In this document: positions 46,980-62,441 of the stretch, in pieces
Numbering within the stretch: the first letter of the stretch is position 1
Layout: each line of letters opens with the position of its first letter
DNA from: Campylorhamphus procurvoides
Taxonomy: Eukaryota; Chordata; Aves; Passeriformes; Dendrocolaptidae
Assembly (NCBI GenBank): GCA_013396655.1
Contig: WBMV01003157.1
Location: 163,081-227,080, forward strand
Direction of reading: 5' to 3'
Length of the DNA stretch: 64,000 nucleotides
The notes under the pieces: model-generated
The model's input: the letters and a program-made list of their open reading frames with translations, nothing else
Databases searched by the model: none
What the model was told of the DNA's origin: nothing
Program-made: the position numbers and the translations under genes

Positions 46980-47884
46980 GTAAGATGCATTTCATGTGGT
47001 CTTTAGTGCAGATAATTGGTGTAACTAATTGATGTGACTCTTACTATTTAGATGATAAAGTATATTAGTAATGAGAGGCTTGGCAATGATAACTGCTCTT
47101 TATGGGGCTTGCTCTGAGCAGGGAGAGACTGCCTGTCTCCGAATCACCAGTTTCCTCTAAGTCTAGAAATTAATGTCTCACAAAGTGCTGGAATTAAGCT
47201 TCTATCTGAACACTTTGTGTGAACACCTTTAGAACTAATTCTAGAACTAACACTACTTCACTAGTGTAAATGACCATATATTATTATTGGTGGATGAGAC
47301 ATTCCTGCTTTAAGAGTCTCAAAAATCTTTATTTGAGAACTCTTCTGTTAAAAAGATATTGCTTAGGGTTCCCACTGAAGATTTCTGATGAAGTGAGAAG
47401 GGATGAGGTTTTGTAAAAGTATTTGTCCTACACATCTGTTGCGGCAATTGGTTCAGTCCTTTGAAGCGACCAATTTCCCAGGTGCTGCTGAAGGCATTTA
47501 TAAGAAAGTTTGAGTAATGGAGCCATTGATTTGTCTGCTTTGGAGCTAGGCTAATGCAGTTCTTCATCTTCAAAGAACCTTTTCCTTGTCACTATATTTT
47601 TACTTGGATTTGGGATTAGTCATTCTTCTTAAAGGCTAGTAGTGCTGTGCTTACCTCATCTCTTATTTCAAATATAATATAAAACACAGTAGACAAAAGT
47701 GAACTTTTTATTATTAGAAACTGAAAGTTTTGGGTTATGGGTCCTTGGATGAGTTCTGAACTCTACTTACATCACCTTGCAAGCAGCTTTTCTGCCTATT
47801 GGTTTAAACCAAAATGGAAAAGAATCAAAAAGTTTCCCTGGAGGTCTGGTCACTGCTTACAGCAGGACTAACTTGGAAGTTGGA

Positions 47885-48020
47885 CCAGGCTGCTCAGGGC
47901 TCTTTAAATATGTGGAAAATTTCCAAGGATGAAGGTCTGTTACCTCTCTTGGCTCCTGCCTTCAGGCTGTAGTACTCTGGGGAAGAAATTCCTGGTTGAA
48001 ATCCAGACTGGAAAATCATA
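47885..48020 (-). mobile_element. Probable CR1 LINE fragment, reverse orientation
   Basis: The order 'gaccaggctgctcagggctc', 'ttccaaggatgaaggtctgt' and 'gggaagaaattcctgg' follows the reverse complement of a CR1 3' region, but divergence is high. The next CR1 piece lies in the opposite orientation, so two insertions or an inversion are possible. Confidence 0.5.
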
Positions 48021-48109
48021 CTTTGAATTGCCTATGCTGTAGCTGCTGAGCATTGCTGCCCATCTTTTAGTCTTCCCTCTAAATGGAGTTTGGCCTGGCT
48101 CTGTCTTCT

Positions 48110-48282
48110 CACTGACTGGCTGCCCAGGGAAATGGTAGAGTTGCCATCCTTGGAAGTGTTCAAAAATGTGTGGCTGTGGCACTTAGGGATGTGGTTTAAT
48201 GGTGGACATGGCAGTGCTGCATTAATAGCTGAACTCCATGATCTCAGAGGTCTTGTCCAACCTTAATGATTTTATGATTTAA
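48110..48282 (+). mobile_element. CR1 LINE 3'-end fragment
   Basis: Typical CR1 3' order: 'ctgcccagggaaatggtaga', then 'ccatccttggaagtgttcaa', then 'atctcagaggtcttgtccaa', then a decayed tail (tgattttatgattta). It is 5'-truncated and has no coding capacity. Confidence 0.88.
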
Positions 48283-48439
48283 CGCTCCCCTCTCTGCTGA
48301 GTAGTCAAGACATTGATTATATCCCCACTCCTCAAACTTTCTCGTCTTAAAGCTAAACAAAGCCATTTTATGTGCTTATATTTCAAGTGCCTAAACGACC
48401 AATTGGTATATAAGTATCATGTATGTAGCAAGCATGATT

Positions 48440-48676
48440 TTAAACTTGAAGAGGGTAGACTTAGGCTAGATCAAAGGAAGAAAGTTTTTACAGTGAGGGT
48501 GGTAAAACACTGGGTGGACGGACTACCCAGAGAGGTGGGAGATGTCCTATCCCTGGAAATTTTCAAGATCAGGGACTTTGGTCAACGTGCTCTGGTTGAA
48601 GATGTCCCTGTTCACTTCAGAGGTTAGACAAGAAGACCTTTCAATGTCCCTCCCAACCCAGACTATTCTGTGAGTG
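48440..48676 (+). mobile_element. CR1 LINE 3'-end fragment
   Basis: CR1-type blocks appear in order: 'ggtagacttaggctagatca', 'agggtggtaaaacactgggt', 'cctatccctggaaattttca', 'tcaatgtccctcccaaccca' and 'ctattctgtga'. This is a second copy downstream of the fragment at 48110, with a unique spacer between them. Confidence 0.88.
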
Positions 48677-49439
48677 CCTTAAGGATAAAACTACATTTGG
48701 AAAATAGTTTCTAGATTTCGTTTGGGATCTCTGAGGATTCTATCTTAAAAATGGCTCAACCCTCCTACCTATTGGAATGAACTTTACTTGCCATGTCCCA
48801 TAATAATCTCTTAAACTCTGACTTCCCCCCCCGCCCCACCACCTTATCTCTCACAGATTTTCTTTGGTTATTTAATAATTTCACAAACCTGGGTGCTCCT
48901 GGCATGATTTTGAGATTTCCTGAGGGAGGGTTCCTTGCATTTAATGAGGGAATGGAAAGATGCAAATGAGTTTGCATGCTTCCTGCAGGCTGGAAGGGGC
49001 AGCCGTAAGTAATCACCTATCAGTGCAGCACAGAAATACCAGTGTGTGCTCCCTCTGGGCGTTAATGCTTTCCAGTTGCTGCTGCCTCATGTCACCTCAG
49101 AACCCATGTCTGCCTCAAGCAGCAGCAGATTATATAAATTACCTTGGACAGGCTTGGTTCTAGGAGTTGGCATCAGGACCCAGGGTATTGCCCAAGTCAC
49201 AAGCTGTTGGCAACAAATAGCTGAGAAGCTGGTTTATGATCTGGAAAGGGCTGTAGTGAAGGGTTTCTCTTGTTTTGAGCTGTTGTGTAAATGGCATCTC
49301 TCTGAAAAAAGCTCTGAGATGCTGGAGATGTACATAAAGGAATGAAACATAACTTGCATCTGTTCATGGTACCTGCCAGCACAAGGGGTCTGTTAAAGGG
49401 ATAAAGTCAAGACTTACAACATGAAAGAGACCAGAATGA

Positions 49440-50607
<1,168 letters not shown>

Positions 50608-50676
50608 AAAGAACGATTCGTGAAGCTTCTGGACCAGCTTCATAATTCACTTCGGATTGATCTCTCCATGTACAGG
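50608..50676 (+). CDS. UNC13B: UNC13B exon: MUN domain ([20 protein letters not shown])
   Basis: A 69-nt, phase 0-0 exon with acceptor ctgctcaacag and donor gtgagt encodes [20 protein letters not shown] followed by MYR. It continues the Munc13 MUN helices without interruption. Confidence 0.97.
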
Positions 50677-53112
50677 GTGAGTGGGAATAAAAAGAGCCCT
50701 TTCAGCCATTCTGGTGGGCAGATGGGAAACACAACATTTGGATTTCTCTTATGTTTCTAACTTTTTGTGTAGCTTGTATCTTAAACAATTTTCATGACAA
50801 ACTTGTTGCTCAAATATACCATTTAGTTTTCCTTATGAATAGAACTTAGACTATGTTTTTTCCTTCCATTGTAACTTCCTTAAGACTCATGAAATAATTT
50901 AAGGATTGTGATCTATGCTCATTTCTGATATTCTGCCAGACATGCAGGTTGGATTGGATTAAATTATTTGAATTACTCTTATCAGCTATTTCAGGTATCA
51001 TCTGAAAAGGGAAAACAGACTTGTTTTTCCCTAGTATGACAGAAATATTTTAGAGGACCTGCAGTCATTTGTCACTTATTCCAGGTTTGGCAAACTCAAA
51101 TCACTGTCCCTAACTCTGGATCTACAAGATGTATTCTCAGATTTGAGATTTTCCCCACTTCAACACACTGTAAAGAGATGAGTTTTAAACATTGACATTA
51201 GTCTAAGAGGCTTCACAAACCCTCTCCTTTCTTTCTTTGCTACTCCAGGGTCAGTATAGCCTTATCATGTGACTTTTTTTTTTTCCCCTTAAATTCCTTG
51301 CTGTATTATTTGGATTGGTGACTTATTCATCGAAACCTTTAAAAATGGCAAAATGTGAGCTTTGATTTTATTGATTTTAAACTAGATCCTCTTCTGGTTA
51401 GTGCATTTGTCTGAAACACAGAAAAACATATAGAGGAAAAAAAAATGAGCAAACTAAGAGAAGTGCATTAGGAAGACACAACAAAAAGGAAAAGGGGCAA
51501 GATGCAAAAGAAGATAAAAGGAATATAGTGTGAAGAGCTATTCTAAAGCGACATTACTAGTAAGAGATGGTCTGAATAGAGCACTGATCCATCAAGTAGC
51601 AGAAGGAAATTTATCAGTGTATGGCAATAGCAATATGTAGCAGTGATGCATTTTTGTTTGCTTGGTCTTCATTAAAAGCTGTTTTTCAGTGGCTAATGCA
51701 ATTGAACAGTGCACAAACAACTAAGATCTTACATAAAAGACCATGAAAGATTGTACAGTTTAAATAATTCAGGTGTTAACTTATTGGCTTTATATTTAGA
51801 GAAGTGACTGAAGCAGTTTGAGAGCATTTAATAACTATTTTAAGACCCCTGAAGGGTAAGTTAAATTCTGGATGAAAAGGTGTTAGTTTGCAATTTCCAA
51901 GACAGGATATGACATTTTACAGTCATCCAGTGGTGTGTACTTAGATCTTGAACCTTGGAAGTCTTTGATAAATACCCGGAGTTCCAGAGAGTCCGTGTGT
52001 GAACAACTTAACTTTAAAGGGAGAGTTGTATCGGAATGAGCATCTACAAATGTCTGCAAAGAGCATTAAACTTTTTGCCCTGTACTCAGTTACTACTGCC
52101 AAGAGATTGTGTATTTTTCTGCAAGTCCTCAAGAAAAAGTGAGCACTTGTTCCCTTCTGCCCTTTTTTACCTTAGTATCTAATAATTTTTGAACTTACAA
52201 ATCTGAAAAGACTCCCCAAGTGAACAGCCTTTGCTGTTGTTCTTACAGCAAAACCAATCACATCAGCTTGAATGTAAGAGCATGCTGAGGAACATGAACA
52301 CAGTTAAAGGACACAGGTTGGAAAGAGTGGGAATGTAGGAAAGGGTGCACTGCCTGAGGTCAGGAAGGGAGGAATGTAAGAAGCAAATCTTGCTGCATTC
52401 AGGATATGTATTTACAGGCATACGTATACATATGTGCACGTACACAAATATGTATCCTATCTGGAAGGGACAAGACTTCTAATTTCAGTGGGACCCAGAG
52501 AGCAAAAGAGGAAGGTGCATATGGCTGTGGACAGCAGGGTGATGAGCAGAGGATGTAAAATAAATGCATTAGAGGGCAGGGGACACTGTAGGATGCATAA
52601 TTATCTTGGGGTCTTAGAGGGGACTGAGTGGTTACAATACCTTCTTACAGGGAACAATGCTCATTTTAACTTCCCAGCCCAGTTTATTTCTCTGGAGATG
52701 AGGTTTTCAGTACACCACACCTCTCAGCATCTCAGAAGGGAAGCCAAAAAACCAACAGTGAGTGCAGCAAGGAAAAGGCTCACACAAGCGACCTCAGGCA
52801 AGAGGCCAGGGCTGCCAGGGGTGAGGCTGTTCCCAGCCTGCTCCTTCTACATCCAAGGAGGGATTTCCTGCTGCCGAGGGCTGTCAGTCTCCTGGCATCC
52901 ATGAACTTCACTTTTGTATGAGAAGCTGTTTAATTAAGCAAACAGATAAGCTCCTGCTGCAAAAGGGCCTTATTTATTGAGCATTGTTTTGACTGGTGCA
53001 GGCTTCTTGAGCAGGAAATGTTTCCAAGACAGTTTCCTTATTTAGCACATGCTTGAAGTCTTGCATGGGTCTGGCTGTGCTTTCCAACAGGATTTCCCTT
53101 TTCTGTCAACAG
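50677..53112. other. Intron (about 2.4 kb)
   Basis: No gene is seen. The open frame at 52434-52904 (156 codons) has no recognisable product and no splice-compatible relation to the flanking exons. Confidence 0.85.
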
Positions 53113-53202
53113 AATAATTTCCCAGCCAGCAGCCGGGAACGGCTGCAGGACCTGAAATCTACAGTGGATTTGCTGACCAGCATCACCTTTTTCAGGATGA
53201 AG
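53113..53202 (+). CDS. UNC13B: UNC13B exon: MUN domain ([20 protein letters not shown])
   Basis: A 90-nt, phase 0-0 exon with acceptor ttttctgtcaacag and donor gtagtc encodes [20 protein letters not shown] and [15 protein letters not shown] differs from the SSPER or GSPER of mammalian Munc13-1 and -2 by a single Pro-to-Arg change; the remainder is conserved. Confidence 0.97.
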
Positions 53203-55585
<2,383 letters not shown>

Positions 55586-55719
55586 AACAAAAATCAGGAC
55601 CTTCCTCCTGAGGAACAGGGCCCCAGCATCAGGAACCTTGATTTCAGGCCCAAGCTCATCACTTTGATAGTTTCCATCATAGAAGAGGACAAGAATTCCT
55701 ATACCCCAGTCCTGAACCA
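55586..55719 (+). CDS. UNC13B: UNC13B exon: MUN domain ([14 protein letters not shown]...)
   Basis: A 134-nt exon, phase 0 in and phase 2 out, encodes [40 protein letters not shown] and PVLNQ (last codon split by CA|gtaaga). GPSIRNLDF and TPVLNQ are UNC13B forms (UNC13A: GPSIKNLDF, TPCLNQ). The Arg codon at 55646-55648 stands where the paralogs have Trp. Confidence 0.97.
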
Positions 55720-56636
55720 GTAAGAATCTTCCATGTCCTGTATGGCTAGTGCCGGTCTGTGTGTACTCTGCTTTATTTGTTAAACTGCTTTCTATCTCTT
55801 CTGTCACTCGTGCATTTATAGAAGTACTTATCTTGTCTGTCTGTCTTTCTGTCTTATCTGTCTCTGTCTATATAAATAACTCTTTTTGATTGGGATGGAA
55901 GAGTTTCAAAAGGTTCAGTTACGATGGCGTTCGAGCACAAACACCCTGATTATTACAATCCTGAACTCAGGGAGGCACCTGAAAATGGGGTGAGAGTTCT
56001 TTTGGTTTTTTCTGATGTTGTGCAGTTCTGGGGTGCACATTAATGCACGCAGTGGTGCCATGGTGCCTTACACTGTGATTTAGGAACATGGTGTTCAGTG
56101 CAGCACTGGGAGGTTGCATTGGGTGGAGTTGGCACAGCATTTAAAAAGGAACCTGAAAGGGATCTGTTTAACCAGTGGATGCCCCTCCAACAGTCCCACA
56201 GGGCAGGAGAGAGAGAGATCTGATGAGGTATTGGACACAAACAGCTGAATTATGTCCTTGTGATCGTTGATTTAACATGGTTATTGGTCACCTCTCACAC
56301 CCTAATAATGCTCGGAAAGGAGAATAAAACAAAATAGACAAGAAAAGGGAAAAAGGTACAGGGGCACTGAGATTACATTCCCAGAATTATTGTGTGCGTA
56401 TCTACTAGGAAAAGCATCCAGGGTCTGGCTTCTTGAGTTAAAACTAGCATTGTTTTCAGGTTACTTTTTCTATGCCACAGAGTCCAGTCCATGATCTTCA
56501 ACTTTCACGAGATCTTTTATCTAGTGTGAAGTGTCTGTAAGGTTGAACTTCTCAGCTTGTAGTGTAGCTCAGAGCTGAATAAAGAAGAGACCTTTTCTCT
56601 GACACGTGCCAAAGCCTTTTCCAAATGTCCCTTCAG
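55720..56636. other. Intron (917 bases)
   Basis: It contains a TCTG-type simple repeat near 55831-55869. It also contains a coding-looking 26-codon frame at about 55905-55988, which does not fit the phases of the flanking exons. Otherwise nothing is recognised. Confidence 0.85.
55831..55869. repeat. (TCTG)n-like simple repeat
   Basis: Imperfect tetranucleotide run (tctgtctgtctttctgtct...). It is a potentially length-variable microsatellite within an intron. Confidence 0.8.
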
Positions 56637-56722
56637 GTTTCCTCAGGAGCTTGCAGTTGGGAAGATCAGCGCAGAGGTGATGTGGAGTCTTTTTGCCCAA
56701 GATATGAAATATGCCATGGAAG
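56637..56722 (+). CDS. UNC13B: UNC13B exon: MUN domain ([20 protein letters not shown]), last constitutive exon in the window
   Basis: An 86-nt exon, phase 2 in and phase 1 out, with acceptor cccttcag and donor gtaaga. It completes Gln and encodes [20 protein letters not shown] and QDMKYAME plus one base. In Munc13 proteins the next constitutive residues are (E)H.K..LCKSADYMNLHFK. No sequence encoding these is present before position 64000, so the gene continues beyond the window. Confidence 0.97.
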
Positions 56723-58107
56723 GTAAGACAATATCACGCTGCTGCTAGCTGACTTGTTGCTGATCTCTTGTTCTCCCTCCATTTGATGAAAGTGAGGCCT
56801 AAGCACATTGGTTGCACCACTGTTTGGAGCAGGGATTTTCAGTGGTTTGTTAGTGCACAGCTGCTTTATGGGTCAGAACTGAGGCTGAGATCTGCGTGAG
56901 GTCTAGACCTCTGTGTCAGGTTGTGTTGCAAGCTCTTAATTGTCAACCCAGCTGGTTTGAAATCAGAAGTTCTCTTTGGCCTGAGGATACGTTGGCTTAG
57001 AGCAGCAGTCAGCAGCAGCCTCATTCTGCAGTGCAGCCTGGTAGAAGGGATTGAAGAAGTAGGGGTTCTGGTTCTCTGGATAGTACAGAATAGGTGGTCT
57101 AAGCCATTGGCAGAAAGATGCTGTTAGAGCAACTCCTGCTGCAGATGTCTTCATTTGGAATTAGCCTTTGCACAATTCCACCTCCCAGTAAGGAAGAAAT
57201 TTTACGATTTCTGAAAATGAGTTACACATGTAAGGTTTAGCAAACTTCCTGAAGGGAATTCTGATATTTGCATTACTCTTCTGATGGTTTATTACAGTTT
57301 CTGAAGTTGATTTTAGTTCTGTAAATTGATGTGTACAATCTAACAATCTTTTTACAAGGCTTATAGGGCATTAGCTCCCACTGGCTCTTCAGCTATAGTA
57401 GCACTTGTTTTCCCAGTATTTTGCAGGGTTGGGCTTTGTGATCACCTATAAGGTGCTATTGTGATAAAACAGAAGTGCCAGTGCTGTCTGTGGCATGAAA
57501 GTATCTGTGTTCCAAACGCAGGTCAAGCTACTGCTTTTGGTGACTCACAAAATTTTTCTCAAACTACTTGTTCCCAGTTTGATCTGAGCTTGCTTATAGG
57601 AGTGACAGCCTATTAGACTCTTACTTCAGAATGCTAGGAAAAAATGCTGCCACAAAAAGAGTTTCCTGCGTTTTGTTCTTCAGAAACAGTCTGTGGGGTT
57701 GCTCTGTAAGCGAAGAAGGTTGACTCCATTTATTTTATTAATCTCTATCAGTGCAACAGATGTAGAGATTGTGCTGTGGGGGGGGAGACCCTTTGCCAGC
57801 TGTAGGCTTGAATTCAGCAGGCTGCAGGGCTGTATGAAATATCCTCAATTCTGTGTTAGGAACCTTTTACGTATGCTTGTACCCCACAGTGCCTTTGTCT
57901 TGTGAGGTCGTGCTGATGTAAGAACAGACACTGGCAAGAAGGACTAATACCTGCTATGTTGAAGAGTCTCTTTTATAATGACTGTCACTACTCACTTGTG
58001 TTAGAGATGAGTCAATGGTGATAATTTCATGTTCTCTTTTCCTAGAAACTGTTTGTTCCTGCAAACCATTTTAGCTCCCCTTTCAGTTTTGTCGTTATTT
58101 ATTTAGG

Positions 58108-58533
58108 GGGGAAGGAGCACCTCTCCTATGAAGAAAGGGTGAAAGAATTGGGATTATTGAGCCTGGAAAGAACAAGGCTTTAGGGTGACCGAATTACAGT
58201 CTTCAGTACCTGAAGGGAACCTGCAAGAAAGATGGAGAGGGACTTTTTACAAGGGCAGGTAGTGACAGGACAGGAGGAAATGACTTCAAGCTGAAAGAGA
58301 GTAGGTTTAGATTGGATATTAGAAAGAAATTCTTCCCTGTGAAGGTGGTAAGGCACTGAACAGGTAGCATAGAGAAGCTGTGGGTGCCAGATCCCCAGCA
58401 GTGTTCAGGGCCAGGTTGGATAGGGCTTTGAGCGACCTGGTTTAGTGGAAGGTGTCCTTGCCCATGGCAAAGGGAGTAGAACGAGGTGATTGTTATGGTC
58501 CGTTCCAACCCAAGCCCATCTGTGGTTCTGTTT
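58108..58533 (+). mobile_element. CR1 LINE 3' fragment, about 425 bp
   Basis: The longest CR1 piece in the window. Successive typical blocks are 'gagcacctctcctatgaaga', 'gggattattgagcctggaaa', 'ggatattagaaagaaattct', 'gtgaaggtggtaaggcactg', 'ccaggttggatagggctttg' and a tail 'gttccaacccaagcccatct'. Its frames are broken and it carries no functional ORF2. It lies in the same orientation as the host gene. Confidence 0.92.
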
Positions 58534-59683
58534 ACTCCTGTGTGCTTGACTTAATGAATTTATAATAAAATTTGCTCTTCTACATGTGGGAAGTGCCCTA
58601 TCTTCCTCCTTTATCTGTGGCAATGAGATCCCTCCAGACGTAATTGCTCACTTTCCTAAGTTTCCCTTTCCCTGTTGCATCAAAATTGCAGTTGGAAAAA
58701 GGTTACATGTGTGTATTGGACTGTCAAAAGGGATGTGACTTTGACTAATTTTTTAAATTTTTTTTTAATGGCTTCATGATTGCCAGTGCCCCTGTTAGCT
58801 CAGCCTCCCAGATTTTCTCTGGTCACATCTCATACCATGTTTCCTTTAACGCTGTCCCCACTGATCATTCTAGGCTTATTTTGCCTTTTCCTGACATTTT
58901 TTGTGAGCTTCTTAAGACAAAGATTGGCGTCATGTTTCCACCCATGAGTTCCTCAGTGCATAGCAAATACTTGCTGAAAAGAGTACCCCTTTTTGAAATA
59001 TTTTTTGGTGACAAAAATTGACAAAAATGTGGCTGATGGCCAGGGAAGGATTTGCATTTTGAGCAAAAAGTTGAAAAACTGCATAGTCATGTCCTGTAGC
59101 TGTGCAAGTTCTGCAGGAGAGTTGAACAGCAGTAGAGTCTGTGTTGGGGTGTGTCTCTTCCAAATATATATTCAAGAAATCCTCAGGGTGCAGAATTCTA
59201 TTTGAGGCAAGTGTGATTCTTCACTGCTTTGCTGTCCAGAAACTTGTGAAGATAACCTTTAAAACAAGCTCTACAATAATTCAGTTACAGGCCTTACTAC
59301 ATATATTTTAAATACAGATGATTGGATTAGCTAACTGTATCTATTTTTTTAAACTAGCAAAAGAAAGGATTAAAGGAAACTGATTGAATGATGTGAAGGA
59401 TGATGATTAGATTTGTTGTCCTTAGCTCTTGGCTCTGTAATTTTTCAGGTTCAGTCACTGATTTTTCTGCCAGTTTTACTGCACTAAGGGTTGCATATTC
59501 CTTTTGCCAGCTTGTGTCATAATCCCTGGGTACATTTCTGGTGTACTCCAAGATCTGTATGCATCAGGATCTCTCTGCAACAAAAGTTAACCTATTTTGT
59601 GGAGATATGTGCATATGAACCCACAGTATAACACTTGCTTCTAACTTTCTTCATGGTGTTTTCCCTTATGTTCTGTTCCTAAG

Positions 59684-59719
59684 TTCTGGATCACATGAGC
59701 TCATTCACTTCACCAAGTG
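59684..59719 (+). CDS. UNC13B: Candidate UNC13B cassette exon 1 (36 nt, VLDHMSSFTSPS)
   Basis: It lies between a pyrimidine-rich acceptor (cttatgttctgttcctaag) and an optimal donor (gtaagt). The length of 36 is divisible by three. Entered in phase 1 from the exon ending at 56722, it reads VLDHMSSFTSPS without a stop and leaves in phase 1. It would insert 12 residues after KYAME in the MUN domain. I know of no such segment in the canonical human protein, so it is inferred from splice sites and phase alone. Confidence 0.5.
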
Positions 59720-62022
59720 GTAAGTTCATGCTCCTTGGTGGAGCTTGTAGTTGTGTGTAGACAAAGAGTTTAATCTGTTACCCATAGTTTTAGCACTTTG
59801 GATGTAGTTTCTCACACCAGCTTTAGTGTTCTGTAGTTTTATGCCATCAATAAACAGATCTACAAAGAAGACTTGAAAGACCACACTGCCTCTGTAGAAA
59901 TGGAGAGTATGTGCTGTAGGGAGACTCCTATTGTGACCAGTCACTGCAGTTTTTTGACAGTACCTGATGTACTGAGCAGTTCTGGACCCCTTGCTGGGTC
60001 CCAGGCATTAAGATGTAGATAATGTCTCTTGAATAACTGCTGAGGTCAGAGCTGAGGTTCATGTGTGGCTCTGTTCCTTCCCTCCTGGCCCACGTGATGC
60101 TTGAGGTTTTCTGGCCCTTCCACTCTGCAGTGACATTAATTTTTTGTCTTGGACAAAGGTCATCTGATGGCTTTTGAGTGCAGGCCAGGCTGTGTGAAAC
60201 TGCCCCTCCAGCCTCATACGTCCACATTGCTCTCCAGGATGCAGTGTGGAAGAGACTTGGTAGGCTCTCGTGGGAGATGGCTTCTCTGAGCTGGAGAGTA
60301 GTGCCTAGCTCTGTGAGTTGTTTTCCTTTTTCCCCATTGTGTCTCTCCCAGCTGGACCTTATTCCCATGTGCCACCATGCAGTAAGTGCAGGGCAATGGA
60401 TAAATCCTAATTTATACCTACAACACAGTGCCTAAGGGCTTCAGATCCAGAATTCATGCCAGCCCCTGTCCTTTGGGTACCTTCTGAAGAGTTAGATTGC
60501 CAATGTGATGAATGTTTGAGTCATAAAAGTGAAATACCTACTCTCTGTTTAAAAGGTGTTCAGGAATGGGTAGCAGTAGTCATGGCAGCAGTGTGTTTGA
60601 CTCCTGGAAGTCAAGTACACTGCAGACAGACATTATGCCTCTGGCTCTCCTAAGGAGATTCAGCATCTGAGACACAACAGAAGCTTCAGGATCTACCCCA
60701 CTTGGTTTTTTTCTCCCCCAAAGCAGTGACAACTCAAGCCACCATGCACAGCATGGCACTTCCCTGTTTGCTGGTGAAGGCAGTACAGGGCAAGTCTTTG
60801 AGGAGCATGCCATTTCCCATCAACCCAGCAGTAAAACACATCAGATACACCTGTGTCCCACACTTGGCTGGCAGGGTCGTGCTCCCCTGGAGTCACTGTA
60901 GTGTAGAGGATGATTTTCCAAGTCATACACTAGGTTCTACCTCTGGGACACTGGCTGGTGCTCAGCAGGAACACCTCCCTGTGAGGATACTGGTAATTGG
61001 AGTTAATAGCTTTCCCACTGTCCTCTCTGTAACCTCTGTAATCCAGAAAGCACAAATACCTTGAGCAAAGAGGCTTCTGCTCTTTCTTTACTGTGAAGGC
61101 CTTAAAAGACAGTAATGGAAAATCAGTGTCATTCTTGACAGCACCGTTTTATCTTAGTTTGGACAGTTCAGCATTAGGAGAGTTGCAGATTGGAAGCGTC
61201 TCTGATAGGAAGAGAGACTTAGTAGACTTGGCAAGCGGGATTGAAATAAATCATTCTGCCACTTTCTCACTTCTAATAAGGGGAAGGGGATCAGAGGCAC
61301 ACACAGATGCCATCCATCTAAAGTGTTGATGCTTCAACAGCCTTGGTACCTATTAGAGTTTTCTTGCAGAAATCTGGCATTATTTGCTAGAAATTAACCC
61401 ATGCAAAGTAGGCTAAGAATCAAGAAAAATAATCTGTGGATTAAAGGATGTGGTGGAAGCCCTGCTCTCTGTCTGAAAAAGTAGAACTGATGTGACACTA
61501 GAAAGCATGCTGCTAGGGAGCAGTTCCCTATTAATGCCTTAATAATATGGCCTTGGTGACCCTAAAAGCTTTTCTCCATAGGAGGCTGTTTGCAGATGAA
61601 ATCTGCTGAGGAAGTGTGTGAGACTTACAGAACTCTGTGGTTCTTTCAGGTTAAAACACAGCAGTTGCTGCACAATATGTGTGTGCTGTTCTGCTGCTGC
61701 TAAGCTCTTTAAAAGCCAGCAGGTTATAAAGCAGAACAGAAATATGCTATGACTGATGGCCACCAGGATCTTTACTTTTTCTAAAATGGGTTTTCAGTGT
61801 ATGCCTCTGACTGATGTGTTTCCATGTCACCTTCAGGTGGTCCTAAACATTTCCCCTTACAAAGGAAGCAGCTGATCAAAACTGCACGGGGTCCACTGAG
61901 TGGGGGAAGGCAGATGGTGTGAGCTGTTGGGGATGAGGGGGTTTTAGATCTTTGTTGGCTTTCTTTGTCCTCCAGAATGTTTGAGCTATTATAGTTCACT
62001 TTTGTCTTTTCTCTGGCTCAAG

Positions 62023-62064
62023 CCCCACCATTCTTTCGCATACGCAAAGTTCTCTTTTATGGTG
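62023..62064 (+). CDS. UNC13B: Candidate UNC13B cassette exon 2 (42 nt, APPFFRIRKVLFYG)
   Basis: A strong acceptor (cttttgtcttttctctggctcaag) and good donor (gtaaga) enclose 42 nt. In phase 1 the segment reads APPFFRIRKVLFYG with no stop and again leaves in phase 1. It can be joined to the 36-nt candidate or used alone. The peptide is basic and hydrophobic, unlike the acidic, Ser-rich disordered stretches elsewhere. Support is from splice-site quality and phase symmetry only. Confidence 0.5.
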
Positions 62065-62441
62065 GTAAGACCTCTCCTTCTTTCTTTTACTTTCCTGTAG
62101 TTTATCCCCTTAGTGTCAAGCATCTCCTTTAGTGCTTAGATAGCCAGGTAGTCCTACTGGCAGTCCTTGGGCTTAGCTTCTGTGGCTGCTTTGCAACTTA
62201 GAAGTCTTCTGCAACTTAGAAGTATTTTAAATGTCCTAAAAACCAGGAAAAGGCTTCAATTGCTTGCTTTTAGTGCATTGCTTGGTTTTGAGGAACTAAG
62301 TCTGATTTAAGTCCTTTTTGTTTCCAAGTCATACCTTCCCTCTGCAGGAACAACACTTTCCATGTGCAGGAACAGCAGCTGGTGGCAGTGGACGTCCAAG
62401 TTAATGAAATTATAATTGTCCTTTTGTTTCCTCACTCATAG

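Noticed and set aside
48313..48627. 104-codon open frame on the + strand
   Set aside because: Most of it lies inside a CR1 fragment and it has no UNC13B splice relation.
48981..49011. Possible 16-nt exon between acceptor cttcctgcag and donor gtaagt
   Set aside because: Sixteen nt is not divisible by three and would break the frame between two constitutive exons whose phases already match.
52434..52904. 156-codon open frame on the + strand
   Set aside because: No family resemblance and no compatible splice sites. It lies wholly inside a MUN intron.
55905..55988. Coding-looking frame (MAFEHKHPDYYNPELREAPE) with a good Kozak context and donor gtgaga
   Set aside because: Entered in phase 2 from the preceding exon it stays open but leaves in phase 0, while the next exon needs phase 2, so including it would shift the frame. 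The alternative acceptor (caaaag) meets a stop. The pyrimidine tract is weak and I recognise no family.
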